A DNA stretch of 64,000 bases from Kappaphycus alvarezii (lineage: Eukaryota; Rhodophyta; Florideophyceae; Gigartinales; Solieriaceae), in NCBI GenBank assembly GCA_002205965.3, contig NADL03000657.1, positions 310,001 to 374,000 on the forward strand, given 5' to 3'. Of the stretch, positions 22,961-36,448 are shown in pieces; the first letter of the stretch is position 1; every line of letters starts with the position of its first letter. The notes beneath the pieces were generated by a model that did no database searches, had not been told where the DNA came from, and saw only the letters and a list, made by a program, of their open reading frames with translations. Both the position numbers and the translations under genes were made by a program.

Positions 22961-25417
22961 GGATATGTAAATATTTATAAAACTATTTACGGGCAGTGTT
23001 TGATTTAAAATAAGCAGATTTACTGGTCACCAATCCCTTCGACCTTTCTAACATCTAACAATTTACAATGGAAACACAGGTATATTCATATAATATATCC
23101 TTTTGAAATCTAAAATCTGGAAATTTGGCCATGAAAACTGGGTACAAATAAGGATTAAAAACATGAGTAGGCTTTAAAAAGCACAAAACGAAAGAAAAAG
23201 GTTGTTTTAAGAAAGAAAAAGAATGATTTACTTGTATCTTGTAACCACGTGGAGCCGTAGACGTATTAAGTGATGCTCAGTTCTCCCAATTTTAATGATC
23301 AGTACTACGAGGTGTCCTAAGAAAAGGCTTTTGGCGCATTTTTTTGTATATTATCTTCTACTTGAATTTTTTTGTTAGAATTACCTTAATATTTTTCTGA
23401 AGCACGGGATTCGCTACCTGAAGTTCCAACTAAGTCCTCAATTACCCGCTGCTTTTTGTGAATTCAGCTCCTCACAAGAGGAGATGCTTGGAAATAATAA
23501 TTGAGTTGTCATTTAACGATGAAAAACGTGTTGAAGCTAGCTAGAAGACCATGCTCAAGGCGATATATGCCGTTTTTCACCCCGAAGCGATTTTTTCTGA
23601 TCTATGTTTGGTAATGTTTGAGTGAGCAACCTGTCCGTATACTTTACCTTGCTATGTCCTAAAGGCTTAGTTCGCCGTTGCTTATCAAGGCTAGTATTAT
23701 CTAGACTCACGTGCTAAAGGAAGGGGTTAATTGTCAATACCCCATGCAGATACTCCTTTCTACTGCTTTCAACTGCTGCAGAGCTGCCTTTTTGAGGGGC
23801 AAAATTAGTTGAAAGCTACATAAAAGTTGTTTCATCCGTTAAAATTTATAAACTGCAGCGTATTAAACGTTGATCTAGTGTTAAAATCGTTCTAAACACA
23901 GAAAAATATTAACCTTGCAAAATCGTGGTTTCTTAGAACTAAAGTGTTTTTCCGAAGTCATTTTATACTTTCTTTTTGTGTGAAGAATCACTAGCTATAG
24001 TTTTACTCACAAATATCCCCAAAAGAGTAGAAGAACGGTTAATTAAAGTATTGGTTACGTCCAGACCCAAGAGATACCACTGAGCTCTGAGTCTTTATCC
24101 TTTTCTTTATTAGAGCGTCACCATCACTGCTGAAAATAGTCATATTTTCCATCAAGAGCAATAGTCAAGTCAAAGTCGACATAAGTTCCTGTATTAATGT
24201 TTTTCTACTAATGCGGTTATTAATAGGGGATTAAACCACTACAATTGCTACTTCAATATATATATTAGTCCATAAAACCTTAATACATCAGAGAAAGGTT
24301 TTCTCTATGAATTCATGTCTTGCTGTTCTGCTTTATCATTGCAATAGGAGACCAAACAAAACCTTAAAACAAAGCTGTCAGCAGTGTTCGCAATAAAATA
24401 CAGCATCATCTCCAATAGATTTCGATTGAAATATTAGCGTTACAGAAAAGTTATAGAACCATAACGAAAAAGTAATAAATGGCACTCTCATAGTTCATCG
24501 CATCTTGGTTATATTATTCATATGAAAAGCTCTTCTTTTTGAAAGGACCGAGTAGTTTATCTTTTCGAGTCCGGCACTTTAATTCTCTCCCTTATTCAGA
24601 AATAGTAGCAGGGGATATCTGAGGTCCAAAGCTCTCTTCGGGACTAATGTACGGAAAAAACGCAGTTATTTCTGAGAAACATTATCACTACTCCCATTAT
24701 TTTAGTGTACTTGCTGCTTTTTTCGGTAAAATCGTTTTCGTCACATGATTTAGGATTTTTCTTTCTGCCATATTACAATATTCTCTCTGGGGCTAATTTG
24801 TCCTTTCGGAGAGATCCCCTTTGGCCGCCTGTGCACAAAAGTACTCGCAACAGGGGATAATTTATACCAGGACCTTTCACTCTACACTCATAAGAAGAAG
24901 AAGATCATATGAATTCCATATCTCTTGGTTGCTAACTTTTTTGCATAAGAGTATCATTGGTACTTCTCTTAAGGCAAACTACTCAAAGTATCTCCACATA
25001 TCTATCCAGGCGTTAAGAGTAACATCCAAAGCCTCTTGACTTCTGTTTAACTTTCTATCAACATTATAGTGCTGATTGTCGATCACATAAGCTTCACATA
25101 GCATTTTGTTTCGAAGTTTCTCTAAAGCTACTATGTGTGTATCAGCCATAATCTCCGTTAAAATAAGTGAGTCTCCATTTCTGTTCTATCCAGTGGAAAT
25201 ATATTATGAAACTTTCGTCGTCTCAAACCAGGGTAAAGCCGCCAATTTTTTTTCATCTGAGAGGTAGCTGATGCAGTGTGTTGTTTTATGCAAATATTCG
25301 ACTCTACTTGGTCTCTAATTAATTTCTACATGAAACCTAATTAATTTGTCAAAAAGGTTCCATTATCCGTCATGTCCATTGAAATCTGCTTGATAAATGG
25401 CCTTAAAGTGGCCGGTC
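22961..25417. other. AT-rich gene-free stretch
   Basis: No coding region, RNA gene or repeat that I can support. Confidence 0.4.
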
Positions 25418-25535
25418 AGAGCGTAATTTTCCCCATCACTGTGTTTGCACGCCCTTACCACTAAATAGCGTTGTCTGCAGTACTTCAGGAGGAAATATTT
25501 TTATCTTCCAAGAGTAAGACACTAACATCTACTCT
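25418..25535 (+). mobile_element. Old LINE-A 3' end
   Basis: AGCGTAATTTTCCCCATCAC, GCGTTGTCTGCAG and CTTCCAAGAGTAAGACACT follow the LINE-A tail in order and spacing, but with heavy divergence. Confidence 0.55.
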
Positions 25536-28500
25536 CTTGTTTTTCTTCGTTGATAATTCTGTCTTGGAAAAAATAGTTCCCCCTTCGCTGTGTTCTAAAA
25601 TTTTTATTATCACAAGAAATATAAAATTTAAGCTCCACCAAAACATTTCGAAGCCATCTAGTTCCATCATGAATTGAATACTACAAAGATAAGGGCTGCG
25701 TATACACTTGATAGTAGTTCAACTCTTGAATTATAGCCAACAACGTGAAAAGATGTGATAGCTTTCGAGTCTTGAGACTGAAAAAAGTTCCTCTTACTTT
25801 GACGTGTTTATGAGATAAAAAATCATTTCCAGTTATATTTCAAAAGTTAGCGTCTGTGTTGATCGAACGATAACCCACATTTATATAGTTATTAGTATTT
25901 TGGTTTTCATCCGGGTAGATAATTAGAGTAATACATCAAGCATCGCACCGAAATGTACGGAGAGAGACAACAGTTCTCATTTCGTTAAAATAGCAACCAC
26001 TAGAATTATAACAATCAAATACTTGAGGTAAGAGTTTTAGAAAGCGATTTGAGTTCTATAGTAGACGTCTAATCATAAATAAGAGGAGTGAAAGGTATAG
26101 ATGGGTTACTGCTCTCTCATGAAATTTGGGAGAAGCACGTTCTATCACTTACTCCCGGGAAATTTATCTCAATGATATTGTTATTTCTCAAATGGCTTCG
26201 GACTTGCATCATGACTACTGTCCGAGTAATGTTATTCAGTTTGAATATAATTTTGTTTTGAGACTAAATATTCATAAAAAACACCAAATAAACACAAGAA
26301 ATTTGGAACATTGTTTCTTGTTGATGGAGAAAAGTCAAAGTAAATTTTTAGTGCATTTTGTCTGAAAATCTGAATACAATACATATTTGCTGTTGAAAGA
26401 CTGCACATAAATATTTTTGGGCATCTCAAATCCTTGAATAGTGTCATTATCTTCCGAATGATAGATCTGCTAAAAATACCGAAATACTTGGTTGCTTTCG
26501 AAAAACTTTAGTTCTAATTGCTTTTATACGGATAAATTATTTATTTTTTAATGTAAAGGACTCTGATATAAGTAAACTAAAGAATATTGTTTCGAAGACG
26601 CAAATTTGTAAAACGTAGCCTAATTGAAACCAGCTTAAAGACAACGAGAGTCAAACGTTTACGTTTCTTCTAGATATGAGTACTTACGCTACCAACTCTG
26701 TATCAATTTCTTATCTCCCATCTCATGATTTACCAAACCTGTCAGCAGCCCTACTACCAAGAAACGTGCGTCATAGTAATTATTATGAGGCCAAAAAGCT
26801 CAAAATAGATAAATATGTGCTCTCATTGAATAAACTTCACCAAAGTTCTTGCAAGTTAAAAAGTTGCCCGGATCAGACGGAGACCCACCACACCATACGC
26901 ATATTCAAGCGACTTAATATTCTATGACTTAATCTACAATCTAGCAAGTCTGCAAAGTCAGTATGGCGGAATTTGCGTCCTGGTCGCTTCCCACCTTCTA
27001 TGTGTTTCGTTAAGGGACGGAAAACTATACGTTTTTTTTTCGCTTAGCGTTCAGATCCTTCTCTTCGTATAATACAAAATGCATAAAATGAATGATTTTT
27101 GGGTGGGCATTTGCGTTGAAATTGAACCAAATATTGATTAGAGTTGATTTACGGATGCCAATTACACACCTTTGCTACTAATGAGAAGCGTAAAATTCTA
27201 TCCGGACCTTATGTAACCCAAAAACTACTAGTACTTTACACTTATGCAGAGAGCATTGTATTCTAAAAGCATAATAAATCTATGATAGCGTAACAAAGCG
27301 TAAAGTATTTGGGAGAAAATAATATCGGAAAATTACTCAGATTCAGAAAAAAAGAAACCATTTCGACTGTATCACGGAAGTAAGTGGAAGATTAGAAATT
27401 TACAGCTGCCCATATAGTTTTACCTTCCAAAAGAGCCACAAATGCGAAAAAAATTGTACATGGTTTCAATGTACTTAAAATGCTTCTTCTCCTGTATTAC
27501 ACTTCACAGACAGTAATCCTCTACGAGAACTTACTGCATATTCTGTGCTGTATATTCAAACCACTGGTAATCTTAAAACCAGGGTTACTACGCACTTTGC
27601 TGTCACTGCACTTTTCCTTGTAGTTTTGAAAACAGCGCTGGACCCTGTTGGTATACTTAGTTCAATTACGGGCGAGTTGCACATTGGGATATTATACCAT
27701 TTATAACAATCAGGAGCTACCTTGGTATCTCATGCCACCAGGACCAATGTTCTTCTTACATCTTGTAAGAATATGTCACTCGTATCGACTAAATTCCGAG
27801 AACGCAACTTCGGGAATTGTAAGGGCATTTTAGCGGGAAACCATTTGCATTCGCTACTGATAGACTACATTTTTATTTAGTATGTAGCTCTTCCTAGTTA
27901 CATCAGAAACCTGGTTTGGAGGTGCCGGCTTAACCCAGTTAACCTCTATCAAAGTTTTATCCACAGTTCTACCAATATCTGCTAGTTTGTATAAAGATCT
28001 GCCGGTGTGTTGAACACCCTACATCTGTCAAGCGTCTCGTTTAGACCCAAAGAACCACAAGATGAGAAGAGTAATACTGAAGTTTTAACATAAACTCTGC
28101 GACAGCTTAATTTACCAGTAGGCGCCTTCGGAGTTCAACAGGACAGAAGAGGCTAATATATAATATATATAATAAAGACTGCTCATAATCAAATTGAAAA
28201 TCGTGAAGTGATTTCAGTATACAATTAGACTTCATTAGAAGAAGGGTCGTTTTGGATATTAGAAACCTGTGAAGGAAGGTGAAAAAAGGAAGAACTGAAA
28301 AAATTACCCCACAAATCAGTCGCAGAACAGATCTTCCACTGTTAGAAACATTTGACTGCCTTGACCTTTTCTAGACGTTTAAGGATTACTTCTACTGCGA
28401 TAAGCTGCTGCGCGGAGGCAAAACATTGCAAAAATCTATACAGATACACTTTTGCAACGGATTTGAAAAATTAAAGCCCTATTTTAGCGACATTCAGGGG

Positions 28501-29327
28501 GGTTTTAGCATGATACGAGAATGAAAAGAGATCTCAATAGTTATTACAATTTTAAATATGGAAACAACAGATAAACGGGTACAATACGCTACATTTACCC
28601 CCGAAAACATGTTACGCAGAAAAAAGCACCAAAAACGCAAAACGTGTACCAAGCACTGCAGAAATTTGATAGAGATCACAGATCGGTTAATTGTGTGATC
28701 AGAATGATAATGATCTCTAGAAAAAATATCGTTTGCACTGGAATTGATTCAGTCCAATTCACGTATAGCTGCAGGGAAGAGTCTAATGGCTCGATCCAAC
28801 GAACCCAAAATTCACTATCATAGTTGCTTTTACTTTCTAAATTTATTTCTAAACATTCCCTCCAACATTAAAATATAAAAATATTGTTTTGATTGTAGAT
28901 TGTAGCTTTCCGCAAAATTCATCGTAGATGATATATTTATATTAACCTTTTGAACACGCAAAATTAACGGAAACGGAAAGTTCACCTTAGCCTATAAATC
29001 GCTGAATCTGCTTTTGCATCCAAAACCTGGTATCAACTCCGACCGCAACGCAACATAAAACAGATTGAAACCAAGCCAAAGAAATGTTCCTTTTATACTA
29101 AAGATCAATAAATCTTTAATGATCTATTGAAGCAAAGATGAAACAAAGATTTAAATCATGCTAGAATCAGATATACATCACCACGGTCGAGCAGAGAACT
29201 CTCCAGCCGCTGCTTCAAGCTCGATATCATAATCTTTTTTCACCTAAATTACGCATCTAAACACCATTTAAAATTGAAATATGTAAATGAGGGGTAAATT
29301 TACTGTGGAAGATATGTGGGTTGGTAT
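25536..29327. other. AT-rich gene-free stretch
   Basis: Nearly 4 kb with only short scattered ORFs. Nothing recognised. Confidence 0.4.
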
Positions 29328-30853
29328 TGTTAGGCGCGTGTTGATAGGAACGGATTTTTTTGCCTCGGTCCTCTACGGAACTTTAGCTTACAGTAGTACC
29401 TCCCTTTGTCCAAAATTACTTATGGTTCCGGTCCTTTCTCGTCCTCCCGGAGCCTTGCTTATCATTACCGTGGTCCTCTCCAAATTGACTCTCATTCTAT
29501 CCAGATATTTTTATACTGCATCTACCCCTCTGAATCGATCCCGAATCAAGTTCTTTTCCCTTTTTGCTTACCTCCTCCTTCAAAATTTGCGTTTTTAAAG
29601 AAAAAGGGCGCAAATGCACTACTACAAAATCCCTTACAGATTTATTTTAACTGTTCTTAATCTATAGAACCTGCCCTGGGAGCCTGTTTGAACCCCTTTA
29701 TTCCAATTTTCAAACGTCCCCGATCATTTTGCTCATCAATTTTCTTCTCTAACACACCCAAAACACCCTCCATTGCCTCTCATTCCCCCAAGCCTACCAA
29801 AATGACCAATCTACGCCCCTCGAAAATCATTTCCAAAAATCGCCATCCCCGCCCCCAAAAATCTATTCCCCTACTCCCTTTCGGACCTAATGACAGCGAG
29901 GACTACCTGCGCCGGCAATCCAAGAAAAAGGTCATCGAATTCCTACGTCGCCTCTTTACTGAGGATGAGGCGGAGGGGGTAAGTAAAGGGCGGGGGGTGG
30001 GAGTGGGACATCGAGGAGGGAACTGGGGAGACCTTTGAGGGGTGAGTAGCCCCTGGATTGGTCTATGATGTTAATAACGGGGAGAATGAGGAGGAAGAGG
30101 AGGAGGAAGAGGAAGACGAGGAAGACGAGGATGAAGAGGAAGAGGAGGATCAGGAGGATGTAGAGGACGAGGACGAGTTGGATGAGAGAACAGGGGGCAT
30201 GGAAAGAGTTGGACTTGTGTGGCCTGGACTGGAGAGTATGGAACAAGTGGTGCCGACGCTGGAACCGGATGGAGATATCTTTAGTAGTTTAGATATCTCC
30301 CAGGAGGAAATAGAGAGATATGAGATGTTCGCAGATATTTGTGGGTACTGTTTGAACAGCGTGGATATTTTATAGGAGTTGTTTGGATCTGATGTAGAGA
30401 ATGGGAAATAAGAGGACCTCATTAATTGTTGGTTTCTTAAGTATCTTTTGTTTAGAGTATATCGTCCACACAAATCGTTTCTATGCACTTACCGGTACCT
30501 ACTGTAGTTTTGTTTGGACTTTTGGTGTATCCAAAAGTCTATATAAGCTGAGTAAACTGCTTCCTCATGGGGAGGTCAAGCAAGCTGGCAAACAAATTCA
30601 GGTCAAGCTCCGAGTAGTAGGAAGTTGAAAGTCAACTTAAGACCCAAGAAAACTTTTTCCTAGCCTGGTCCCAGAGCATCAGTGGTTGACCCTGCTCCTT
30701 CTTTACTTGCTTGTAGCCCTTTCAACTGTCTTTTTTCTCAACTCCTTTTTGTTCGTTCAACTATACCATGGTACCACTTTTGTTGCTTTTACTACTTCCT
30801 TCTTGGCGTAATTGGTTCTGCGGATCTCTTTTTCCGCCGATATACCCCTATCA
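29328..30853 (+). repeat. ORF-carrying gypsy LTR, copy A (full length)
   Basis: It runs from TGTTAGGCGCGTG to ACCCCTATCA, 1526 bp. The first part matches copy B (49126-50569, minus) including GATAGGAACGGATTTTTT, ATCTAGATATTTTTATACTG-like, GGGCGCAAATGCACTACTAC and GGGAGCC. The last part is the shared R-U5, with TATA box CTATATAAGC at 30539-30548. Flanking 5-mers (GGTAT and GACTT) do not match, so the target duplication is lost or one edge was rearranged. Confidence 0.75.
29802..30411 (+). pseudogene. LTR-encoded acidic protein, copy A (frameshifted)
   Basis: The first frame (29802-30038) begins MTNLRPSKIISKNRHPRPQK and reaches DSEDYLRRQSKKKVIEFLRR and LFTEDEAEG. The frame then changes and the acidic part (30058-30375) follows. 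It has about 35 residues of almost pure Glu/Asp, then ESMEQVVPTLEPDGDIFSSL, DISQEEIERYE and ICGYCLNSVDIL, a stop, and in the same frame ELFGSDVENGK. Both parts align with copies B, C and E. The product would be a basic-N, acidic-C protein of about 200 residues with no recognised domain. It lies entirely within LTR sequence, upstream of the LTR TATA box. Whether it is expressed is unknown. Confidence 0.7.
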
Positions 30854-31623
30854 GACTTCATAGGAGTCCAGGATCTATGAAACGCAGTCAGATCAAGTGT
30901 GTTTCCAGCTTAGATCATGATGCTTGAATTACCAGCTCAGATTACGTAACAAAGGCTGAAATCTCAGATCAAGTTAATTGAAGTGCCGGCTCAGATTATG
31001 ATTAAAGAGTTTTTAGATTAATTTCTGAGGCTATGACATGATTGTGGCCTGTATACATGCTAGATCTAGGCGGGAAAATTACTCAGAAGGACAGTTCACG
31101 GAATCGAGTAGCTTAGAATCGCATCTTATCGCAATACTCAGCTACTTTAAGTCGCTTCTTTTGGTTTACAATATTGCTATCGGCTTCTTTCTATTGCTAC
31201 TAAAGCTATCTTTTGATTTTGCTCACCTAGTACAAATTGCGAGTACTCTTGTGAATACTCGATTTATTTAAAATAAAACTGGTTAGAGCAACATTTTTTT
31301 CGCCGCAAATGATCTTAGTTTGGGGTCCTGGCAAACGATCTAAATGACAAATAAATTTGAACTGCAACTAAAGAGACAAAAATCTGGTAACTATGTGGCT
31401 ACCGGGCATTTAATCGGATACGCTTTGCCTTGAAGATCTATTACAGAAATTAGCCAGTTGCCTGAGAGTCGATGTAGGAGAGACTTTGCATATCAAAAAA
31501 TGACGTAAGAGTGTCCATGCGTACTCTAAAACAGCTGTCCAAAATGTGGAAATAACAGTAACGACCAGCTAGGCTTTAATATTATGCATGTACGCCAAAA
31601 ACGCAGAAAGATAGTTGCTGTAC
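30854..31623. other. Spacer with a short imperfect repeated motif
   Basis: Three variants of CCAGCTYAGATYAYGAT occur near 30908, 30933 and 30987. No gene is supported. Confidence 0.3.
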
Positions 31624-32960
31624 GGTGTGAGTCCGGGTGCAGCAGAAACAGGGCCGAGGAGCCGCAAACGACCATTTCCGTATTGTGTCCGCTGTATTTT
31701 TTGAACGAATTCTGGGGACGTATTTCCTGCCAAATGGTGTATTAAAGGTTCGGAACTGCATTGCAAACAATTTTCATGTTACACATATGGAACATTTTTC
31801 ACATAGCATCCGCAGTGCTATGTGAACTTGTGCTTGGACAGCATCCCGGTAGGGATGGATATTTAGAGATTCAGAGCTGCGATCAAACTAATTCTCACTT
31901 TGAAAATATTAAATAAGGTGAAATGCGGAAAATAGCGTATGAAAGGTGTCGATGCATTCGCCTTAGGGGTACAGAATTAAAATGGACCACAATCTATTTT
32001 GACAGTTTTTTGTAATTATTCCAATCCAGTTTGTGCTCTATTTTGAAAATTGACCAACTATTTTAATCTCTATCCCAATGTCCTACAATGATGCTGAATT
32101 GTGGAGCAATATTTTTATTGAGGCCCACAATTTATATTTATAGTGAATCTTCAAGGAATAATTTTATAATTTTATAATGGCACAATTTTATGCTGAATTC
32201 GGTGTGGAATTATTTTTATGTCCTACAGTTGGGTTTTTATATTATTCAGGATACAATTATTGCATTTATGTTGCCACAAAATTACTATCTGGATTATTGC
32301 TTACCTGGAAAATACTGTAATAATTACTGCTGAGCATAAAAAATCTCTACCAAAATTATTTTAAGGCCTCTCCGATTTTGTAGCAGGCTCACTCTGATGT
32401 AGAGTACAGGTAGTCCTAGGTTGTTAGAAATATTTTTCCATCCTCGAGCCATCGAAATAATCCCCTCGATCAGCTATGGTTAAATTTGGTTTTCTATTCA
32501 TTAATAATTCTAAGTCCAGTTGTGGCATTTATTATTTACTTGAGTTGGAACTATTTATTTTTTGAATCTACCTATCCCAATCATTTTGCACCTATAGCAA
32601 TCTAATACTATTCAAAATCAGATACTGTGTGGTGGGAGTCTAGGTGCAGCGAAAACCAGCCTTGGAATGATAAGATGACACTTTTCACATCGCTTTCGCT
32701 GTGCTACACATGAGACAGAGTTAGTACTTAAAAAAAACCTATCTCAGATCTTGCCGCATTTTTTTAGTATTCAAATTTTGGGATGCACTACAATCTAATA
32801 TGACGACTTCAGAAAGTTAATTGAGTTCTTAAAGCGTAGTTTGAGATCGCTAAATTTCAGTAAAAAGCAGATCTTGGACGGTGGGTCTCCGGGTACAGCG
32901 GAAACCACTGCTGGAAGTCTGAGACGAAGCTTTTCTCAGCTTGCAGCTTCTGGCTCATGG
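31624..32960. repeat. Three diverged copies of a short repeat
   Basis: At 31626, 32630 and 32880 the sequence reads close to GTGNGTCTCCGGGTGCAGCG followed by GAAACC and a similar downstream block. It may be an old non-autonomous element or a decayed gene family. The repeat at 32285-32588 lies between the copies. Confidence 0.4.
32285..32588 (+). repeat. About 300-bp repeat, inverted copy at 60409-60708
   Basis: The sequence from TCTGGATTATTGCTTACCTGG to CTACCTATCCCAATCATTTT matches the reverse complement of 60409-60708 throughout. At the far copy it abuts a gypsy protease remnant, so it may be an LTR or a separate non-autonomous element. No coding content. Confidence 0.6.
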
Positions 32961-33399
32961 AAAACTTACTGTGAAACTGGGTTTTTTGTGCCAGTAAAGG
33001 GCTGTTATTGATCCACTGGCCTCTCTTGGATTTGGTTCTTCTCAAAAATACCTGCATCAGATCTCTCCATTGGACTTTACATGATTGCTTTGGATCTGAA
33101 CATAACCGTGCGTTTGGGTTTCGCGAGCATAGTATCATGCACCGCGACGAGGTCCTGTGTGAGCCGTTATGTGTTTTCAAGACTTCGATGGGTTCCTGGC
33201 ACAATTTTTTCTAGTTCTTTGCTAACATTATCCCGTTACCATAGAGGTCGTTCCAGATCCTAATAGGTCGTTCACAATTCACCGTACTCATTTCGGTCCA
33301 GGCGTCGTGGATTTTGGATGTCTTCAGGCGTCCGAATGGTCGCGGATAATCCTGTGCCTCGATTTCATCACGTTTTTGTACGTGTCTTCGGGAGGTAGC

Positions 33400-33580
33400 C
33401 GTATCCCTTCGAAATCATGGTCTTCTAAGTAGAGATTAAAGGCTTTCTTCTCATATTCGGGGTCGCATACAATTGTTGTTTGGGTCCAGAACGGCACTAA
33501 GAACCTCCTGCCCTAAAATATCATTAAAGTTGCCACCCAGTAATAAGTAAAATAGTGGAATTCGAAAACCACCAAGCGCA
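33400..33580 (-). pseudogene. Weak LINE-endonuclease-like remnant
   Basis: The minus strand gives YLLLGGNFNDILGQEVLS at about 33500-33555. This recalls the GGDFN motif of APE-type LINE endonucleases. After a frame change it continues CDPEYEKKAFNLYLEDHDF. The assignment rests on that one motif. Confidence 0.3.
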
Positions 33581-35702
33581 ATTGCCTGGAAACAACTGCT
33601 TCAGTTCTGAGCACTAATGAAAGTGCGATTTCCAAAATATTGTTTTTATTTGACCATAGCAGCTGCATAGCCACACTATGAGAGGTGCACAGTGTACGCT
33701 GTACCAAACAAAGTAGTGGTGTTCTCCTGTGTACATGCATCCATGTAGTGCACTATAATGCCGACCATTGTGCAATATCGGCCATAATGCATTAATATGA
33801 TGGGTCACAGCAGTGCTCCCTTTTATTTCCCAAGATTTACTTGACGTAAACTTACTATCATCCATGCCCAACAATATCTAGAAACTACGCCTCAATATAT
33901 TCAACATTTAGAACTGATCGTTGGCCCTCCCCACCAAGTTCAATGCATAGCACTGGTTCATGTGTCTCAACGATAGGCAGGCTCACTTCAAAAAAGCCAT
34001 GGTACCATCATGGCGAAGACCAGATGAGCATCCTCTCCACAAGTCTGCAGTATGCCTATATCGCATCAACCACGGTTTTAGAACAAGTATCTGCGTCCTG
34101 TGAGGAATCTTGGCCAACCTTCATGAGTTCCAGCTCATAACTATAAGTCTTGTTCGTCTTATCATACTTCCTTCCTTTTCGCCACAAAGACCATGCAGAG
34201 ATACCTATTTCAGAATCACTGACGTCGCGTTTACCAGTTACATCAGGCAGTGGTGAAATGTTCTCTTGATTTGAACTTACATCAAGATATATTACGGACG
34301 CATCTGCTTTATTCATTTCGAAAGAAAAAGCTCCGAGCACTCTCACCATATCTCTCTCTCTTCCATTTCCACATTTTCGAAACATATTCAATCTTTTATT
34401 CCGCGTATGTATGTACATAAATTCGCAGAAAGCTGAGAACTGTGAAAATTTCCCATTGAACTATGAGCTTTCTTCTGAAGAAAACTGTGTCTCCGAGAAA
34501 TTTGGATGGAACTGCAACAACTTCCTATATTGTATCAAACCTCGCATAAATCTCACGACGTTAGAGAACTGCTAAAGCCTACAAGAATTCTTGTTTTTAG
34601 GCAACCGTGCATGTAGGTATCGCAGTAAAAAACCATTTGCTACCCCTGTTGAACTAAATTTCTGGTCATTCGTCTCTTGCTTCAGTGGATTCTGGCATCG
34701 CAAGGCAAAAACACTGTACAAGGTTTTCAAGACAGCTCTTGCACCTTTCAGCTCCCTAAACCCCAAGGATGGACCGGATTCTAACGTTTTCATTCGTTTA
34801 TTATGATTCAAGAGCTTGGAACGAACTGCTCTTAGCTAAATGAATAGGGTGGCGTACGAGTCCATCATTCTTGGCAAATCTTCTTCAGTATTTTGCCGAT
34901 CTCGTAGAGTATCATTACTCAGGATTCTACGTCTCTTCAAATTCAGTTCAACTTCACTCCAATCTAGATCATAAGAGTGGCCGATGGCGGCTCGCATTAT
35001 GGAATACATTCTCTCTAATATCCACTAAAACGCCACAAAATTGATGTATCGTCATCGTATCACCCATCATCGTTATGTATTCAGAGAAAACTTACTTCTA
35101 TAAAATCAACTTCATGCACTTTCTTCGCCACATCATCTCTCTTTGGATACAAAAAACACACTCTTAGCGATAGTATAGTGAGAATAGTACTCTTAGATGA
35201 GCAGAACATTCACAGAACACCATGCATCCGGCCTTATCTGCCATCGCGGACGAGTCAGGTGTAGCCTATCGATGTAAGTAAAATCGTTGTAAAGAAGGGC
35301 TACTTCGACGTCGCCTTCCTTTCATATTGTTGATACCCATGACTCTTGCAAAGAATCAACACTCACCATTTGTAGTGTTTCCTCCGCCGCCGCCTCACTA
35401 CACAGGCTAACAGGAATTTTGCCCTATGTTTCAATCGCAGTAAACTTAACCAGACGATCTCCCATTCATTCTAACTGCGACTGCACATGTCATTGAGGAA
35501 TTAAATACACGATATATTACGTGACTCATGCATGCAAGACTGTTTAATGCACTATTGCTGTAAACATTCGACCTGCAAAAATGGCATGAAAAGCAGTATA
35601 ATACTTACAAGAAGCTTCGCAGACAAGTACCAGAATGAAAATTAGTGAAGCCCTAGCTACACAAGAATTGGCGTGGACGACCATATGAATCTCTTCGAAG
35701 AG
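33581..35702. other. Stretch with short unassigned ORFs
   Basis: The best open frame is 34056-34418 (minus, 120 residues, hydrophilic, GISAWSLWRKGRKYDKTNKT). I do not recognise it and it has no second copy in the window. No RNA genes seen. Confidence 0.3.
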
Positions 35703-36448
35703 TGTTAGGCGCGCCAGACGATGAAGACAAGGATGAGGACAAGGATGAGGATGAGTACGAGGATGAGGACGAGTACGATGAGGGAAAGGGAGACATGGGA
35801 ATTGTTGGAATGGTGGGGCTGGGGCTGGAAAGTGTGGAACAAATGGTAACGGCGATGGAACTGGATGGAGATATCTTTAGTAGTTTGGATATCTCCAGAA
35901 GGAAATAGATAGTTATGATCCGTTTGAAGATACTTGTGGGGACTGCTTGAAAAACACAGATATTTCAGTGGAGTTATTTGGATCTGATTTAGAGAATGGG
36001 AAATAAGAGGGCCTCATTGATTCTAAGTTTCTTAAGTATCTTTTGTTTAGAGAATATCATCCACACAAATTGTTTCTATGCATTAACTGGTACCTTCTGT
36101 AGTTTTGTTCGGACTTTCGGGGAAGCCAAAAGCCTACACAAGCTGAGTAAACTGCTTCCCCATGGGGAGGTCAAGCAAGTTGGCAGAAAACTTCAAGCCA
36201 GTCCCAATTAGCTTGGAAGTTGTAAGTAAATTTCAGACTCAAGAAAAGTTATTCCTACGCTGGTCTCAGATCATCAGTGGTAGACCCTGCCCCTTCTTTA
36301 CTTGCTTGTAGCCCTTTCAACTGTCTTTTTTGTCAACTCCTTTTTGTTCGTTCAACTATGCCATGGTACCACTTTTTTTGCTTGCAGTTCCTTTTTCTTG
36401 AGGCAGTTGGTTCTGAGTATCTCTTCTTCTGACGATTTAACCCTATCA
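35703..36448 (+). repeat. ORF-carrying gypsy LTR, copy D (internally deleted)
   Basis: It starts TGTTAGGCGCG and then jumps directly into the acidic part of the LTR ORF, so about 0.8 kb of U3 is deleted. R-U5 follows and ends ACCCTATCA at 36448. Copy D matters because it is followed directly by a gypsy primer site and leader. This shows that the ORF-carrying unit is an LTR and not a separate element. Confidence 0.75.
35716..36006 (+). pseudogene. LTR-encoded acidic protein, copy D (C-terminal remnant)
   Basis: A repeated Asp/Glu/Lys/Tyr tract (GATGAAGACAAGGATGAG units) is followed by LESVEQMVTAMELDGDIFSS, LDISRRK and a stop. In another frame it reads on to the ELFGSDLENGK end at 36004-36006. 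The N-terminal half is deleted. Confidence 0.65.
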
